Origin: Belliella kenyensis
GTDB lineage: Bacteria > Bacteroidota > Bacteroidia > Cytophagales > Cyclobacteriaceae
Direction: 5' to 3'
DNA length: 64,000 nucleotides
NCBI RefSeq assembly: GCF_022549675.1
Contig: NZ_JAKZGR010000008.1
Coordinates: 166,331 to 230,330 of the forward strand
This document shows positions 28,401-37,049 of this stretch, one piece after another; within the stretch, counting starts at the first letter, position 1; the number at the start of each line of letters is the position of its first letter. The position numbers were made by a program, and so were the translations under genes. Under the pieces are notes generated by a model. It made no database searches. It was not told the origin of the DNA and worked only from the letters and a program-made list of their open reading frames with translations.

Positions 28401-28590
28401 CATGATGCGATAAAAACCATTGCTTATCCTCTGTAATCAGTGAAATCAAGGAAATTTTTGTTTCACAAACCCTTGAAGCCATTGATGTCAAAAAATCATA
28501 CTCCTCTTGCTCTTGTATACCAATAAGTTGATAACTGTTGAGATCTTCAAGCCTCTGATTTTCGTTTTTGGGCAGATACGGTATTTCCAT
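25489..28590 (-). CDS. Multi-sensor histidine kinase (GAF + five PAS domains)
   Basis: 1033 residues with no membrane segments, hence cytoplasmic. Domains in order: GAF about 30-165 (YAFCAHAI then AGIPLVSSSGYPLGTLCAID), five PAS/PAC units about 180-795 (WVWVYDRGKV, WVRSSGY, YFANIKDISYFKEAE, YRWAYEKGTG), a dimerisation/phosphoacceptor helix with His near 827 (FAHIVSHNLRSH), and an ATPase domain with NMITNAIKY, DNGLGID and GLGLFMTKNQ. This is the Bacteroidota type whose H-box lacks the E-[ILV]-R-T/NP pattern. It is in an operon with the CheY-like gene downstream. The signal is unknown. Confidence 0.9.
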   Translation of the reverse strand: MEIPYLPKNENQRLEDLNSYQLIGIQEQEEYDFLTSMASRVCETKISLISLITEDKQWFLSHHGLEARETPKEYAFCAHAINTPNEPFIIEDARKDRRFHDNPLTAGPPDVIFYAGIPLVSSSGYPLGTLCAIDDRPKKLSDNQIAELKKLAKLCVELFEKRKNEFKNNALLAELNDKNELLKETQDIHQIGNWELDIHSNQVKWSDQVYEIHEVDIALDINKLTGINFYHPDYRDKISRAIENCILNGQPFDMECLLITAKRNQKWVRATGRKVNQKLVGSFQDITEIKSSNYKQKLILEGTNVGTWEWNVQTGETIYNDRWAEIVGYTLEELAPISIERWIELVHPDDLEESEKRLNACIEGKSEFYELEARMKHKDGYWVWVYDRGKVLEWTEDGKPLWMYGTHQDISGRKRAEEEIKRTNLLLEAAQQIAKMGAWEIDTVTNATFWTEEVYKIHEVDSDFDHNMTNAIDFFHPDYRPILTEAISNSILNQIPFDVKCKFITAKNDLRWVRSSGYPILKEGKVVKLIGMFRDITEEEDAKEAIIREQAFSKQLLENMADGFSVVDTYGKQIGVNKALLEMTGFSEEELIGQTAPYPYWPAEEMDKIGVAFRQALAGVKNSFELILQKKNGQRFPALVSLGILKDENGKPISYFANIKDISYFKEAEMAIIQSKEQYQSLVQNIPGITYRCKNDKDWTNLYISNQVDSITGYHAEELIGNAKISYGMLIHPDDQEKVAEVVSTGLANNNSWEMEYRIQHKDGFYRWAYEKGTGVKNKQGEIIYLDGFVLDITDRKKDEEEIKSLLIITREQNNRLKNFAHIVSHNLRSHSSGIYGLLELLHFEKPEFADFEIIKLLKSGTESLKKTVEDLTEIVKVNLNMEELQEIQLVDIICKNINSMSSQISIEKIKIINEVSEKVKVKGVAAYIDSIVLNMITNAIKYKSESRDATLRIFCEEEYSFVHLYFQDNGLGIDLKKHGDKLFGLYKTFHNHHDSRGLGLFMTKNQVESIGGKISVESEVNIGTTFKITFKK

Positions 28591-28629
28591 ATGGCTTATG
28601 ATAATATTTGCTATGGATCATTAAAACCT

Positions 28630-30846
28630 TTAATTCACTAGAATTTTGGTTGTCACTACCTCTCTATTGGAGGAAATTCTTACAATATATACTCCTTTTT
28701 TTACATTAGTATCTAAACTGAGCACTTTTGAGTTTGATCCTGACCTTGCCTCCAATATCAGTGACTGAACTAGATTGCCAGATTCTATGCTAAATACATT
28801 CAAATCCATCGGTCCACCAAAAGCTGACTCAAATACAAGGGTGGTCTGACCTTGGAAAGGATTCGGATAGGCTTGAATTTTTTGATTGTTAGTATTTACC
28901 AGTTCCTTTTGTCTGTCAAATCTGATGGCATTGAGTTGAACTTGGATTCCCCCTTGATTTTCTGCCGTAAATGAAAGAATGACTAAGTCATTCAGAAGGA
29001 CAGGTTGAGGATTGTCTGTTGATCTGAACGAAGAAACTGGAATGCTGTATTGTTTCATACTAGCACCAAGAGGTACTGTGAAGGAATAATGCTCTTCAAA
29101 GTTTTTCACAGACTTTTTGATAAGTCTAATGGTTAGACTTCCTTTTCCAGCTGCTTCAAAATTCAAGTATTCATAAGAACTGAGATCTACAGCTGTTCCA
29201 CCTCCACGAATCGTTTTATAAACAGTGGCATAATTTGAACCTGAAGATGCGAACGACACATCTCTCCAAATGGGATAAGCTCCCTCTTTGGTCTTTAAAT
29301 CATTTCTATTATTGATCGTAAACAATCCAACTTGCGCATCTTTAGGAAGATAATAAGACCATAAACCATCACTTTCATAAATATAATCCTGCTTGGTCTC
29401 GGTAAGTAGCTCCAAAGAGGTCTCAGCATAATCCTGTGCATTCCATTCAACTTTATGAACCCCCATAGGAGGCAAAGATATTTCCATCACTTCCATAGAA
29501 ATCTCAGTGGTGCTTTCGTTCTTTTTGGAATTTGAAATCAACTTTGCTGAAGTGTGATGGGTTCTGTTCCAAATGGTTAATTCCACTTTGCTTGGATCGT
29601 TAAGCTTTCTAACTGTCTTACTGATAAAAATTCCAGGCTGGGTTTTGGCCACTGTTTGGGATAAGGTACCTAAAGATTCAAAACTAGCTACCACTGCCTC
29701 GATCATCCGCTGCAGAACCTTGGCCTCTGCACTCCAAAACTGGAAGTTAAAAAACTTTTCCTCTGCTTGGTAATCTTCCAGCAACCAAGCGGATTGCAGG
29801 TGAAACTCTGATGTATTAGGATTGAAACCAACTGAGAAAGAAACAGCATATTCTTTCAGGCCCGAAGGTGGGCTAAGTAAGCTTCTTATTAAGCTGTAAT
29901 TTCCTATCTGTATACTATCGATCGCCAATACCTCAGCACCTTTGAGGCGGTCACATACATATTTCGAATGCTCGTATACCATTCCTGATGTTTCTGTGGC
30001 AAATAAAGTAGCGTAATTATTGGCGTTTTTCAGGTAATCAACAGATACTACTTGCTCCGCATTGGTGAATTCCAAAAGCTCAACCGGGCTAGTGATATAT
30101 CCAGTGAATTCCGCACCTAATTGATTTTCATTGGGAATGAAAGCATCCAAATTTAAACCTTGAACTCTGGCCATTCGGTAATTTTTCAAGCTAGGCTGTC
30201 TTTGGTAGCTTAAAGGGGTATTCCCACTTTGATATTTGCTGAAAATCTGATCTACCACAGCCGTACCCAAACTTCTACTTTCAAGTCCCCCATCACTTCC
30301 AGAGCTTACCCGTAAATTTTCTTCGCCAATGAGTTGTACATCTGTAGAAGAGCCATTAGTTAAAGGATAAGAACAAATACAAATAGGCAAACCATCATTA
30401 GGGTCGGTCAACTCCAATAAAATAACTCCTGCAGTAGGGAGATTATTGATATGGAAATTATAGGAAACCTGATTTCCATTTGGAACCCCAGGAGGATTGA
30501 ATGGACTTCCAGTAAGATTATTGCCAAACTCCCAATCTAACCTCGTATTTCCATCACTATCTCTAATCCAACTCTTAGTCACCACCGGTGGAAATTTGAT
30601 AGGGTCTGCCCAAGAAAAAGTAAACACTCCTTGGAAATTGCTGCTAAGAGCATTCAAGAAGTAGGGGCTAACTGGGCTTATGTTGGGAGCAAACTGGGTA
30701 ATTCTCTGACCATTGCCATTATTTCGCTTGTATACTTGCGGACACCGCTTGGAATCAACCGCTTGGGCAAAGGAAATCTGACTGATGCTGAAAAGAATAA
30801 TCCCTTTCAACACATACAATACCGGTTTTAGTAAATGATTTTTCAT
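28630..30846 (-). CDS. Exported protein with type IX secretion sorting domain
   Basis: The start is set at the ATG (30846) because the upstream alternative is GTG. A signal peptide (VLKGIILFSISQISFAQA) is followed by an unassigned region, a beta-rich segment about 490-660 similar to carbohydrate-binding jelly-rolls (YEYLNFEAAGKGSLTIRLI then IQVQLNAIRFDR), and a C-terminal T9SS type A domain of about 75 residues (AYPNPFQGQTTLVFES then KKGVYIVRIS.NREVVTTKILVN). The protein is predicted to be exported across the outer membrane by the Por system and attached to or released from the surface. Confidence 0.9.
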   Translation of the reverse strand: MKNHLLKPVLYVLKGIILFSISQISFAQAVDSKRCPQVYKRNNGNGQRITQFAPNISPVSPYFLNALSSNFQGVFTFSWADPIKFPPVVTKSWIRDSDGNTRLDWEFGNNLTGSPFNPPGVPNGNQVSYNFHINNLPTAGVILLELTDPNDGLPICICSYPLTNGSSTDVQLIGEENLRVSSGSDGGLESRSLGTAVVDQIFSKYQSGNTPLSYQRQPSLKNYRMARVQGLNLDAFIPNENQLGAEFTGYITSPVELLEFTNAEQVVSVDYLKNANNYATLFATETSGMVYEHSKYVCDRLKGAEVLAIDSIQIGNYSLIRSLLSPPSGLKEYAVSFSVGFNPNTSEFHLQSAWLLEDYQAEEKFFNFQFWSAEAKVLQRMIEAVVASFESLGTLSQTVAKTQPGIFISKTVRKLNDPSKVELTIWNRTHHTSAKLISNSKKNESTTEISMEVMEISLPPMGVHKVEWNAQDYAETSLELLTETKQDYIYESDGLWSYYLPKDAQVGLFTINNRNDLKTKEGAYPIWRDVSFASSGSNYATVYKTIRGGGTAVDLSSYEYLNFEAAGKGSLTIRLIKKSVKNFEEHYSFTVPLGASMKQYSIPVSSFRSTDNPQPVLLNDLVILSFTAENQGGIQVQLNAIRFDRQKELVNTNNQKIQAYPNPFQGQTTLVFESAFGGPMDLNVFSIESGNLVQSLILEARSGSNSKVLSLDTNVKKGVYIVRISSNREVVTTKILVN

Positions 30847-30982
30847 GATTGACCTATTTAGCACTTCCCAAAAAAAATCAAATTACTGACCAAGATTATA
30901 AAGTGTTGATTTTCAGTTTTATACGTTTTATGACGTGTCTGAAAATTGGAAATAATAACGCCTTATTCCATAATTTGGAAAT

Positions 30983-31471
30983 TCACTTCTTAAATGTGAA
31001 GTATTTTTGCAGCAGAAAATTGACAGTGAGCACAATAACCGTAGAAGCAATTTTTGCTAAAGTAGGTTGGATAGTAGAGAACACGATCAAACCTTTGAGA
31101 ATCAAATAATCACTTCCTAATCCTTGAGAAACGACCAGAATGTATTTAAAAAATTGTTTTCCTGTCTTTTTCTTACCCACATCGACTGATTTGAAAGCAA
31201 AGTTTTTACTGAGCCAAAAGCCGGTAGGAATGGTCGCAAAGAAAGCAACAATCAAAGCGATTGTATAAGACGCAACATTGATTGAGCCGATATCTAAGCC
31301 AGTTTTGGGAAGGACAAATTCATAAAGTATTGCAAAAAGCAAGATATTAAGCGCAGTATTGACGGCACCAACGGCTAAATAGGCATACACATCATAGGCA
31401 AGCCACTTTCTGAAAATAGGATAAAAGAACTGAAGAAATGCTTCAATTCCTTTACTCAGGGATAGGGTCAT
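30983..31471 (-). CDS. GtrA-like membrane protein
   Basis: Start chosen at the ATG overlapping the stop of the glycosyltransferase gene (ATGA at 31471-31468). Four hydrophobic helices and the GtrA family pattern (YLAVGAVNTALNILLFAILYE then FATIPTGFWLSKNFAFKS then VNFLLQKYFTFKK) are visible. GtrA proteins are thought to flip undecaprenyl-linked sugars. It is the last gene of the surface polysaccharide operon. Confidence 0.85.
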   Translation of the reverse strand: MTLSLSKGIEAFLQFFYPIFRKWLAYDVYAYLAVGAVNTALNILLFAILYEFVLPKTGLDIGSINVASYTIALIVAFFATIPTGFWLSKNFAFKSVDVGKKKTGKQFFKYILVVSQGLGSDYLILKGLIVFSTIQPTLAKIASTVIVLTVNFLLQKYFTFKK

Positions 31472-32649
31472 GGCTTTTGAGGTAAAAGTTTCTGAATATG
31501 ACTTAAGTACCATTGTGCCAGTTCATTCATTGGCAGACCTTTGGCAGCTTTGAAGTTTTGATCCTCAATATTTCTACGCTCTTGTGGATTATCTATCAGG
31601 CTCGCCACTGCAACAGCGAGGCTCTCTGCATTTTCTGTTTCGAAGTATGCCCCTCCATAGCCTTCCTCCTCCACTACCCGTTCGAGATCATCTATTTTGG
31701 GGAGAATACAGGCCCGCCCATAACTTCCAGCTTGATGCAAAATACCCGAACTCCCCGTTGTTGTGGTGTAAGGAAAAATCACAAAGGTACTGTCCCAGAA
31801 GATTTGGGATACCATCTCCTCTGGAATGTAGCCTGTATACTCCACGTTAGGAAGATGGGAATATTTCTTCTTTAACCCATCAATATATCCTTTCACATTG
31901 GGGTTATCCGTACCAGCCACTGTAGATTTGAATTTCAAGTCAGGGTACATTTTTTGAAGAACTTCCATGGCATCGATCATCACTTCTGCCTTTTTGTAAG
32001 TTCCAAATTTCCCAAAAGCCATCAAATTGATCTCCTTAATATCATCAGGGAGATAATTTCTTTCAGGAAGCTCAAAGTTACCATGGGGTAGCAAGACCAC
32101 ATTTTGTGTCTTGTATTTTTCCTTTAGAATGGTCACATATTGGGAAATTGTAACCCCAACCAAGTCGGCTTTCAAAATGAATTTGGTCAATTGCTCACCA
32201 ATCCAAAGAAACAAATTTCTCTTAAATTTACTATCAGCCATACCGATTGTATCCAGCTTGACCGTTTCGGTGATGTTGTGTAAAATGACCACCGAAGGGA
32301 TGCCCAAAAGCTTACACATCCAAGGGGTCAAAAGTCCCAATGCAGCAGGAATCTTGCCAGCTCCAAAAGTCATAAACTGTAAATTGAGAATCACAGCATC
32401 AGGCTTAAGCTCTTTGAGTTTTTTCCTAAGCTTAAGCACCGTAAACCAACTGTCAAAATTCCAGCAAGGAATAATATCAAGACCTGCCTCTGCATAGCGT
32501 GAGTATTGGGAGTCATCTTCGAGATGGTTGGTCAGTATATAAATTTTTTCTATTCCTTTTTTCCCCAGAAAGCTTCGGGTCAAATGGTATCCATATTCAT
32601 TTAAGGTGACCTGACTTGGAGGATAGGGACTGATAAATGCTAGTTTCAT
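31468..32649 (-). CDS. Glycosyltransferase family 4
   Basis: 393 residues with two Rossmann-like halves. The N-terminus is MKLAFISPYPPSQVT.NEYG. The donor-binding half has LMAFGKFGTYKKAEVMIDAM, NVEYTGYIPEEM, FVIFPYTTTTGSSGILHQAGSYG (the nucleotide-sugar binding E/G-rich loop) and a C-terminal helix. It is cytosolic or membrane-associated and predicted to extend a polysaccharide with a retaining mechanism. It lies between a small exported-protein gene (3 bases) and GtrA (4-base overlap). Confidence 0.9.
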   Translation of the reverse strand: MKLAFISPYPPSQVTLNEYGYHLTRSFLGKKGIEKIYILTNHLEDDSQYSRYAEAGLDIIPCWNFDSWFTVLKLRKKLKELKPDAVILNLQFMTFGAGKIPAALGLLTPWMCKLLGIPSVVILHNITETVKLDTIGMADSKFKRNLFLWIGEQLTKFILKADLVGVTISQYVTILKEKYKTQNVVLLPHGNFELPERNYLPDDIKEINLMAFGKFGTYKKAEVMIDAMEVLQKMYPDLKFKSTVAGTDNPNVKGYIDGLKKKYSHLPNVEYTGYIPEEMVSQIFWDSTFVIFPYTTTTGSSGILHQAGSYGRACILPKIDDLERVVEEEGYGGAYFETENAESLAVAVASLIDNPQERRNIEDQNFKAAKGLPMNELAQWYLSHIQKLLPQKP

Positions 32650-32652
32650 TTC

Positions 32653-33207
32653 TTACGGATTGAATGGTTGTTCATTTTGAATGCTAAGAGCGTCAAGCCT
32701 CCAATTATCTCCCTGATAATATAAGGCCATGGCAATTGTGGCTTGGGTGAATAAACTGTCTCCCGATGGAAGTTGGTACTGTAATACTGCAACCGAATCG
32801 ATCAACTGACAGGCCAAGCCATCCCGGGACCAATTTTTCAAGATAAGGTGATGGCTCAAATCCTTTCTTTGAACAGCACCTGGAAGTAAACCAGGGTATT
32901 CGGTAGAAAGATTTTTATAAAACCGTTCGGTAAAGCGGTCTTTTCCTGGTTTTAGATCATTGGTGAAATGTATGTAATTTAAATGAGCCCAAATAGCTTT
33001 ATAATCTTTTTCTAGCACTTCTAGCTGTTCTGTTGTAGGAACTACACTGGAAACTACATCTATGGTCACTTGTGTCTGATGATGGAAAGCAATCGTATCA
33101 AACTGAAGGAAATAAGGCGGCTCCATACTTACTTTTTGAATACTTGCCATAGAAAACAACAAAATACCCACCAAAACAAAAAAAGAAAGAAAGATGTATC
33201 GTGTCAT
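32653..33207 (-). CDS. Hypothetical membrane-anchored protein in polysaccharide operon
   Basis: 184 residues with one N-terminal helix (IFLSFFVLVGILLFSMAS) that is either an anchor or an uncleaved signal. The rest is periplasmic. The fold around TTEQLEVLEKDYKAIWAHLNYI and SLFTQATIAMALYYQGDNWRLDALSI resembles NTF2/SnoaL-like or 'lumazine-binding' domains, where a stress-response region is followed by a C-terminal W-L strand. Identity is uncertain. Its start overlaps the lipoprotein gene's stop by 4 bases. Confidence 0.75.
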   Translation of the reverse strand: MTRYIFLSFFVLVGILLFSMASIQKVSMEPPYFLQFDTIAFHHQTQVTIDVVSSVVPTTEQLEVLEKDYKAIWAHLNYIHFTNDLKPGKDRFTERFYKNLSTEYPGLLPGAVQRKDLSHHLILKNWSRDGLACQLIDSVAVLQYQLPSGDSLFTQATIAMALYYQGDNWRLDALSIQNEQPFNP

Positions 33208-34025
33208 GGTTTGAGTAGATCTAAATTTTTAGAAAAAACATGGGCTACGTTTGCTTGAATCCCAGCTGCTGTAAAACGATCCTCAGAGAGATGGATATAG
33301 GCAAAGCCATCCTTGACAACCTCTTCTATGATCCATATTTTGCTATCAGTACGGACACTAAATGTAACTAAAGTTCCATTGGGTACATAATTTTGAAAAG
33401 CATCTTTTAATGGCCCTACTTGAACAATAAAAAGATTTTGAACAGCTTCAAACTGTGCAGAAATAGGAAGTGTCTCAGGTGTCCCAGCTGTGATATAGAA
33501 ACTGGAGAGATTTGTGTCTGAAGCTCCTGAAAAGATTCCTACTTTTTCTCCTTGGTGAATGTATTGTTCTTTAAAAAAAACTTCATTATCCAATGGAACT
33601 AAATTCCCACCTTTACCGACCGCATAAAGCATTTGTTGTTGAACTAAGCTACTGTCGGTATTTAATGTTTTGGGGCTACGAATGTCCTCTAACTTACCCT
33701 CTTTTAGATCCAGACTTAAAAAAAATGGAAAAGAAAAAGAGTTCCTTTCCAAATAAAGAACTAAAAAAGCCTGCCCTGAAACAAAGAGCCTTTCTTTGGG
33801 GAAGGCTACCCAAAGCTCGTCATTTTCAAGAGAGAAATCAGCAGGAATTGGATGAGAGCTGGTCTGAATGATAGCTGACCAATCACCTGGCACAACCTTA
33901 AACTTCATCAGGCCGTCAGACTCTTTCCATTCTTTGACAGGATTAACCCAAATGGGTTTTTCTATCTCGGATCTATGGCAGGAAAAAAGCCAAATGAATA
34001 GCATTAAGAAATGGATCTTTTTCAT
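33204..34025 (-). CDS. Hypothetical lipoprotein, possible periplasmic adaptor-like
   Basis: 273 residues with a lipoprotein signal (LMLFIWLFSC, Cys about 16). The body is beta-rich, with a lipoyl/barrel-like feel (QGEKVGIFSG then NLFIVQVGPLKDAFQNYVPNGTLVTFSV) as seen in membrane-fusion proteins, but it lacks the long coiled coil. It overlaps the genes on both sides by 4 bases, so it is firmly part of the polysaccharide operon. A link between the membrane glycosyl-enzyme and the cell envelope is inference. Confidence 0.7.
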   Translation of the reverse strand: MKKIHFLMLFIWLFSCHRSEIEKPIWVNPVKEWKESDGLMKFKVVPGDWSAIIQTSSHPIPADFSLENDELWVAFPKERLFVSGQAFLVLYLERNSFSFPFFLSLDLKEGKLEDIRSPKTLNTDSSLVQQQMLYAVGKGGNLVPLDNEVFFKEQYIHQGEKVGIFSGASDTNLSSFYITAGTPETLPISAQFEAVQNLFIVQVGPLKDAFQNYVPNGTLVTFSVRTDSKIWIIEEVVKDGFAYIHLSEDRFTAAGIQANVAHVFSKNLDLLKP

Positions 34026-37000
34026 TGCAGGTAGATTTCAGTGGAAATGAAGCAGTGAGGTAGGAGTTGAATTCTTTGATCAGCATTCCAGTTTTTGGAG
34101 ACCAAGTTTCGCTTTTGTCCATTAATCTGTAGAAAAATCGGAACATCCTCCACCACCAAGGCAAGATGTGCTTTCTTATCCATTTTGAGGGTAAAAATAG
34201 CCCCCAAACCACTCCTGATAGACCTGGAGTGGGTACCCAACTCTACATGTATAATTCTCCCGAGGCTATCCCGCTCAGCGATAAGCACACCAGGAATAGT
34301 GATCTCGGCAGTCAGTGGATTTTCCATTTCCACCTCCAGTAGGTAAGACTGAAAATCTTCTTCTTTGATTTCAAACCCAGTCCTAACGCCTCTGATATAG
34401 CCCCTCTCCGTCACGTCTGTTTCAGCTTTGAGTGTAATACTTTTAATGGGATATTTTACGAGGACGTCATCTCCCAAAGGAATTTCAAAAAATGTAAAAG
34501 CCTTAGGCGTCAAATTGTAATGCATTTTGCGATCGGGATAAAAGTTCACTAAACTGTCATTTTCAAAAACAACCTCCGCCCGTAGAGCAATTGTGATTGG
34601 GTTATTATCAGCATTGATAAGCTCACCTGTCACTGATATCAGGCCATCTTTTATAACTAAGTTCGCCTGATAAAATGCTGCAAATGGCTTCTTGATTCGG
34701 TCATCATTGACAGTTGGAAAGGCAGAAATTACCCGCTTGCCAATTTTCTTAAATAGTGTATAACTATAAGAGATCACCTGTTCCTCAGGAATATCCAATT
34801 CGAATTGGGGAGGCAGGATATACCAACTATTTCCAACTTTTTCCAAGATGTATTCATCTTTTTGCTGAATAGGACCCAAAGATGTCCTCCAAATACTATT
34901 GATCTGATATTTGATCCGATTATGAGCCATCTCAAGGGTATCAATATCTAGCTCTTTAAGTTTAGCATAAGAGGGTAGTAGACCGCCGTCTTTGACAGAT
35001 TTTTCTAATAAATACTGATCCAAGCTATAATCTGGACTGGGTTTGAAATAAGAAAATGCCTCTTCAAATCTCTGAAAGTCTAAGTGATCATAAAAGGCAT
35101 AAATAGCAGATTTAGGGTCTTTTCGCTGATCTACGAGAATCATTTCAAAAAGCAAATACGCCAAAAAGCTGGAAAAAATTAAAAAAGGCATCCAAGCTGA
35201 GAAGAAAATTATCGGCTTGGGATATTGGTCTACTGTTTCAGGAGATACAAGTTCATCTTGGGTTTTCTTGAATTGTGACAGATACAATAAGGTCAGCAAA
35301 ACAGCTATAGCTACTGTCGTCAATGGAAGAATCCCCCAAGCCTTTTTCAAAAAAGGATGAATATCTTTGGGTTGAATAGGCTCGATAGTGGATATATTGC
35401 CTTTTTCCCAGACCATGATCCCATTTTCTAAGCGAATGGTCCGGTTCCAACCTGTATAAAAGAGAAGGGGGTCATAAAATTGGTCATTACTAAACACATA
35501 CTTTAGCTGATATTTTTCAGCATCTGTGAGGAAGTCAGTCAAACTTGCCATCCCTTCGTCGAAGAGATACTTGGCATTTTCCAATCTTTCCACAGCACGA
35601 GTGGTCATTTCGGGAAGTCTTCTTGCTGAGTGATAGTTGCCATCGATAGTTGCTGCAAGACTATTGGCACTTAACCAAGCCATCTGATCCCCAAATCCCA
35701 AGGTTAAATACCTCCATCGCATGTGGTCATCCCGATTGAGAAAGTTGAGAATGGGTTCGATTTTTACTTCTTTTGGCTGCAATGGTCTAAAACTGGCCAA
35801 ATGAAAAATGTAAATAATAAATAGCAGGTAGGAAAAGCCACTTAAGCCAGAAAGTAAAAAATGAGAAGTTTCTCCAGATTTTTTTACCCAATAAGCTCTG
35901 ACTGGGCCAGCTACAAATGATAATAAAAAATGGCTAATATAAGGAATAGCTATAATGGAAGCCCAAAAACCAAATCGGTCTAAGGTCAAAATATTAAAGG
36001 CATTTTCCCCAAGCATGAGTTTCGGTAATGGTGTGGTACCACCACTGCCAAAAAGCAAGCAAATGAAAAAGGAAATAGCCCAGCCTAAATGTCTTTTTTG
36101 TCGTGTAATTAAAAAAGCAATGGCTGGTAGCAATGCCAATACAAGAAGCAAAGGTATAATAAAGAATATCAAGCCTGAGCTAGTAACCTCTAGAAAATTG
36201 TCTCTAGAACCATGAGGAATCGATACTTGGCTAATGGGGTCTGTTCGACTCCAATACCAATATGGAAAGATTAAGCCAATTGCCAATAAAATGGCGATAA
36301 CTGCAAAAAGCAGAATTTCAAGTTTCTTCTGCCAAACAGCCAAGAGCAACTGTGGAAAGAATCTTCTTAATAAGTCTTGTTTTCCCAAGCCTTCTTTCCA
36401 ATCAACTAATGCCATTAAAACTGCAGGAGCGATGAAAAACACCATTCCAAAAATTGCAGTTACATGATGTGCGCTTACCACCACTGCTATAAAAGAAAGT
36501 GATAGTACCAAGTATCTAGCATCTGAAGTTTTGATATACTGGTATAGAAACGGAATGGCATTTAGCAAAAACGCCAACCCTGTCAAAGTGGGTACTTGCC
36601 CATATACATGGAGTGTTTCTACTAAAGAGCTAAGTACGACAGCAAGAATAGCGGCTACTCCAGCTGTCTTTTTATCATAAAACATCTTGCTGAACCTGTA
36701 AACTCCAATGATCAACGCCTCAAAAACGATGATAGCATAGATGGCAAACGCTATTTTTAATGGAAATATCTTTCCCAAAAGTGCTACAGCCTGATGCACC
36801 AAGGGAGGATAGCTAACAGTAAAAAAGCCTGTATACCAGCGGTATTCCCATGGTTCAAACCAAAACCTAGAATAATGATCCGCAAAGAATATATGCACAA
36901 AGGCATCATAGGTCTGCGGTAAAGTGAAATAAATGATGATGCCATGGGTCAATAACCCAAGAGACAGCGCTACAAGGAGTAACCTCTTCCCAATGAAATC

Positions 37001-37030
37001 TTCCCACAGCTTTAATTCATTACTTTTCAT
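34022..37030 (-). CDS. Large polytopic membrane protein, PTPS-related/GT-C-like
   Basis: 1002 residues. The N-terminal half contains about 11-12 membrane helices and the pattern TYDAFVHIFFADHYSRFWFEPWEYRWYTG then VSYPPLVHQAVALLG, as in the '6-pyruvoyl-tetrahydropterin synthase-related' membrane family, which resembles GT-C glycosyltransferases using lipid-linked sugars. One more helix pair is near residues 570-650. The C-terminal 350 residues are periplasmic and beta-rich. It probably transfers or exports glycans at the periplasmic face. Confidence 0.8.
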   Translation of the reverse strand: MKSNELKLWEDFIGKRLLLVALSLGLLTHGIIIYFTLPQTYDAFVHIFFADHYSRFWFEPWEYRWYTGFFTVSYPPLVHQAVALLGKIFPLKIAFAIYAIIVFEALIIGVYRFSKMFYDKKTAGVAAILAVVLSSLVETLHVYGQVPTLTGLAFLLNAIPFLYQYIKTSDARYLVLSLSFIAVVVSAHHVTAIFGMVFFIAPAVLMALVDWKEGLGKQDLLRRFFPQLLLAVWQKKLEILLFAVIAILLAIGLIFPYWYWSRTDPISQVSIPHGSRDNFLEVTSSGLIFFIIPLLLVLALLPAIAFLITRQKRHLGWAISFFICLLFGSGGTTPLPKLMLGENAFNILTLDRFGFWASIIAIPYISHFLLSFVAGPVRAYWVKKSGETSHFLLSGLSGFSYLLFIIYIFHLASFRPLQPKEVKIEPILNFLNRDDHMRWRYLTLGFGDQMAWLSANSLAATIDGNYHSARRLPEMTTRAVERLENAKYLFDEGMASLTDFLTDAEKYQLKYVFSNDQFYDPLLFYTGWNRTIRLENGIMVWEKGNISTIEPIQPKDIHPFLKKAWGILPLTTVAIAVLLTLLYLSQFKKTQDELVSPETVDQYPKPIIFFSAWMPFLIFSSFLAYLLFEMILVDQRKDPKSAIYAFYDHLDFQRFEEAFSYFKPSPDYSLDQYLLEKSVKDGGLLPSYAKLKELDIDTLEMAHNRIKYQINSIWRTSLGPIQQKDEYILEKVGNSWYILPPQFELDIPEEQVISYSYTLFKKIGKRVISAFPTVNDDRIKKPFAAFYQANLVIKDGLISVTGELINADNNPITIALRAEVVFENDSLVNFYPDRKMHYNLTPKAFTFFEIPLGDDVLVKYPIKSITLKAETDVTERGYIRGVRTGFEIKEEDFQSYLLEVEMENPLTAEITIPGVLIAERDSLGRIIHVELGTHSRSIRSGLGAIFTLKMDKKAHLALVVEDVPIFLQINGQKRNLVSKNWNADQRIQLLPHCFISTEIYLQ

Positions 37031-37049
37031 CTTCTATCATATAATTCTT

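Noticed and set aside
32111..32497. 128-codon plus-strand frame
   Set aside because: Antisense to the GT4 glycosyltransferase, which has clear family motifs.
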